From positions 1 to 8,280 of the forward strand of contig PLRZ01000329.1 of assembly GCA_003164075.1 (NCBI GenBank): 8,280 nucleotides of DNA, in the 5' to 3' direction. The stretch comes from Bryobacterales bacterium (GTDB lineage: Bacteria; Acidobacteriota; Terriglobia; Bryobacterales; Bryobacteraceae). Under the pieces are notes generated by a model, which saw nothing but the letters and a program-made list of their open reading frames with translations, searched no databases and had not been told where the DNA came from. Below, piece by piece: positions 6,639 through 8,280 of this stretch. Made by a program: the position numbers and the translations under genes. The first letter of the stretch is position 1. Every line of letters begins with the position of its first letter.

Positions 6639-8280
6639 ATGAAAACACACACACAGACCCTGACCCCTGAACTGCCTCCCAGGAAGCCCGGCGCACTCGA
6701 TGCGAAGGAGGTATCGATAAAGACCAACACGCTCACACCGGACCTCCTCCATAAGATGAATGCCTACTGGCGCGCCGCCAACTATCTGTCGGCTGGCCAG
6801 ATCTATCTATACGACAACCCGCTGTTGAAAGAGCCGTTGAAACTGTCTCACGTGAAGCCTCTAGTGGTGGGCCATTGGGGCACTACGCCTGGCCAGAACT
6901 TCATCTACGTGCACCTAAACCGGGTAATCAAAAAGTACGACCTGGATATGTTCTACATAGCCGGCCCAGGCCATGGCGGCCCGGCGATTGTCGGCAACGT
7001 CTATCTCGAAGGCACCTGGACCGACGTCTATCCCAACATCACCCAAGACGAGGCTGGAATGAAGAAATTGTTCACACAGTTTTCATTCCCCGGCGGGATT
7101 TCCAGCCATGTGGCTCCGACTACACCCGGGTCGATTCACGAAGGCGGCGAGCTGGGGTATTCGGTCAGCCATGCTTTCGGGGCGGCATTCGACAATCCCG
7201 GTCTGATCGTCGCCTGCGTCGTCGGCGACGGCGAAGCGGAAACCGGGCCGTTGGCCACCGCATGGCAATCCAACAAGCTCCTCGATCCCATCACCGACGG
7301 AGCCGTACTGCCAATCCTGCACCTGAATGGCTACAAGATCAGCAATCCGACCGTCCTCGCGCGCATTGAGCATGAAGAACTGGAGCAATTCTTCCGAGGC
7401 TGCGGTTGGGAGCCTCATTTCGTGGAAGGCGACGACCCGGAAACGATGCATCAACTCATGGCCGCCACGTTGGAGACTGCCATCGAGCGCATTCACGAAA
7501 TCCAGGACAACGCACGCAAGAACAACGATACGACACGGCCGCGCTGGCCTATGATCGTCCTGCGGTCACCCAAGGGTTGGACGGGACCGAAGGTAATCGA
7601 CGGTTTGCAAATCGAAGGCACCTTCCGAGCTCACCAGGTGCCGATCCTGGTCGATGCCGATCACCCCGACCACGTCAAGGATCTCGAAAGCTGGATGAAA
7701 AGCTACAAAGCCGAGGAACTGTTCGATAAGAACGGGCGCCTCATACCGGAATTGGCCGAACTGGCGCCGAAGGGCGATCGACGGATGGGCGCCAATCTAC
7801 ACACCAACGGCGGAATGTTGCTGCGCGACCTGCGCATGCCGGACTTCCACGTCCACGCCGTAAATGTGCCCTCGCCCGGCGCCGTGAACGCTCAAGACAC
7901 GCTCGTGCTGGGCAATTTCCTGCGCGACGTTACCAGGCTGAATCAGGAGGAGCGAAACTTCCGGGTCTTCGGTCCCGATGAGACCGTCTCGAATCTACTG
8001 GGCGCAGTGTTTGAAGTCACCAACCGCCAGTGGGACGCGCGGAAAGTGAAGAATGACGAATTCCTTGCGCCCGCCGGACGCGTCTTGGATTCGATGCTGA
8101 GCGAACACCAGTGCGAAGGTTGGTTGGAAGGCTATCTGCTGACCGGCCGGCACGGGCTGTTCAACAGTTATGAGGCCTTCATTCGCATCGTCGACTCCAT
8201 GTTCAGCCAGCATGCCAAATGGCTCAAAGTAACGTTGGAATTGCCGTGGCGCCGCAAGATCGCGTCGCTGAACTATCTGC
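6639..8280 (+). CDS. xfp: Xylulose-5-phosphate/fructose-6-phosphate phosphoketolase, N-terminal ~70% (3' end outside window)
   Basis: The frame is open from ATG 6639 to the window edge (547 codons). Family members are about 790-825 residues, so roughly the last third is missing. The enzyme is thiamine-diphosphate dependent and cleaves xylulose-5-P (and often fructose-6-P) with phosphate to acetyl phosphate and a shorter sugar phosphate. Seen in order: [12 protein letters not shown] (H79), AGPGHGGPA (H112), [12 protein letters not shown] (H167), the ThDP/Mg motif GDGEAETGP (196-204), [21 protein letters not shown] (H332), FGPDETVSN (E448) and LTGRHGLF (H505). These match catalytic residues known from Bifidobacterium phosphoketolase. 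A weak AGG lies 7 bases before ATG 6639. An alternative start further in is discussed separately: the first 39 residues before [11 protein letters not shown] are longer than usual. Paired with ackA, it would feed acetyl phosphate to ATP formation. Confidence 0.95.
   Translation, partial: MKTHTQTLTPELPPRKPGALDAKEVSIKTNTLTPDLLHKMNAYWRAANYLSAGQIYLYDNPLLKEPLKLSHVKPLVVGHWGTTPGQNFIYVHLNRVIKKYDLDMFYIAGPGHGGPAIVGNVYLEGTWTDVYPNITQDEAGMKKLFTQFSFPGGISSHVAPTTPGSIHEGGELGYSVSHAFGAAFDNPGLIVACVVGDGEAETGPLATAWQSNKLLDPITDGAVLPILHLNGYKISNPTVLARIEHEELEQFFRGCGWEPHFVEGDDPETMHQLMAATLETAIERIHEIQDNARKNNDTTRPRWPMIVLRSPKGWTGPKVIDGLQIEGTFRAHQVPILVDADHPDHVKDLESWMKSYKAEELFDKNGRLIPELAELAPKGDRRMGANLHTNGGMLLRDLRMPDFHVHAVNVPSPGAVNAQDTLVLGNFLRDVTRLNQEERNFRVFGPDETVSNLLGAVFEVTNRQWDARKVKNDEFLAPAGRVLDSMLSEHQCEGWLEGYLLTGRHGLFNSYEAFIRIVDSMFSQHAKWLKVTLELPWRRKIASLNYL
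6705..6712 (+). promoter_or_regulatory. Strong Shine-Dalgarno-like AAGGAGGT inside the xfp reading frame
   Basis: AAGGAGGT, nearly the full anti-16S match, lies within the frame 66 bases after ATG 6639. The codon 5 bases after its AAGGAGG core is ATA (6717-6719), in frame, and no ATG, GTG or TTG occurs at a suitable distance in frame. A start there would give an N-terminus closer to the family norm. It may instead be a chance match or a translational pause site. Confidence 0.3.

Noticed and set aside
6875..7369. Plus-strand frame of 164 codons inside xfp
   Set aside because: It is a +2-type shadow of the phosphoketolase, Arg-rich, and overlaps the catalytic motifs read in the true frame.

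Overview
The window is a densely packed, single-strand (+) stretch of a GC-rich bacterial genome. It holds seven protein genes, all in the same direction, in the order glgX (3' part only) - malQ - HAD phosphatase - ackA - a 41-residue membrane protein - P1B-type copper ATPase - xfp phosphoketolase (5' part only). Both outer genes are cut by the window edges. I see no tRNA, rRNA, CRISPR array, insertion sequence, phage gene or convincing rho-independent terminator. The organism cannot be fixed from this sequence. The gene set and the divergent acetate kinase type fit a soil or sediment bacterium such as an Acidobacteriota or a deltaproteobacterial-type lineage; this is an inference of modest confidence.

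Layout. Positions 1-698 encode the C-terminal third of glycogen debranching enzyme GlgX. Its stop codon overlaps the ATG of malQ (695-2332). An 88-base gap containing a hairpin follows. The next unit is a HAD phosphatase (2421-3053) that overlaps ackA (3040-4239) by 14 bases. The ackA stop in turn overlaps the start of a very small Trp/Gly/Met-rich single-span membrane protein (4236-4361). A Cu(I)-type P-ATPase (4417-6624) follows after 55 bases, and the phosphoketolase (6639 to beyond the window end) after only 14 bases. Stop-start overlaps and short gaps suggest one transcript, or two if the hairpin gap at 2333-2420 carries a promoter.

How the genes could work together. GlgX and MalQ break glycogen branches and rearrange maltodextrins into usable glucose units. 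Phosphoketolase splits fructose-6-P or xylulose-5-P to acetyl phosphate, and acetate kinase turns acetyl phosphate plus ADP into acetate plus ATP. Together this reads as a storage-glycogen to acetate route that gives ATP without full glycolysis, perhaps used under oxygen or energy limitation. The HAD protein is of the DxGG subtype, a group that includes sugar-phosphate phosphatases. The copper exporter and its tiny membrane-protein neighbour sit between ackA and xfp, so metal export appears wired into the same transcription unit.

Points most worth a second look: (i) MalQ has Asp in place of the near-invariant catalytic acid/base Glu (position 343); (ii) a 41-aa membrane-protein gene between ackA and the copper ATPase; (iii) the HAD protein has Glu-Asn in place of the usual Asp-Asp of motif IV; (iv) a divergent acetate kinase; and (v) an AAGGAGGT Shine-Dalgarno-like sequence inside the xfp reading frame just before an AUA codon.
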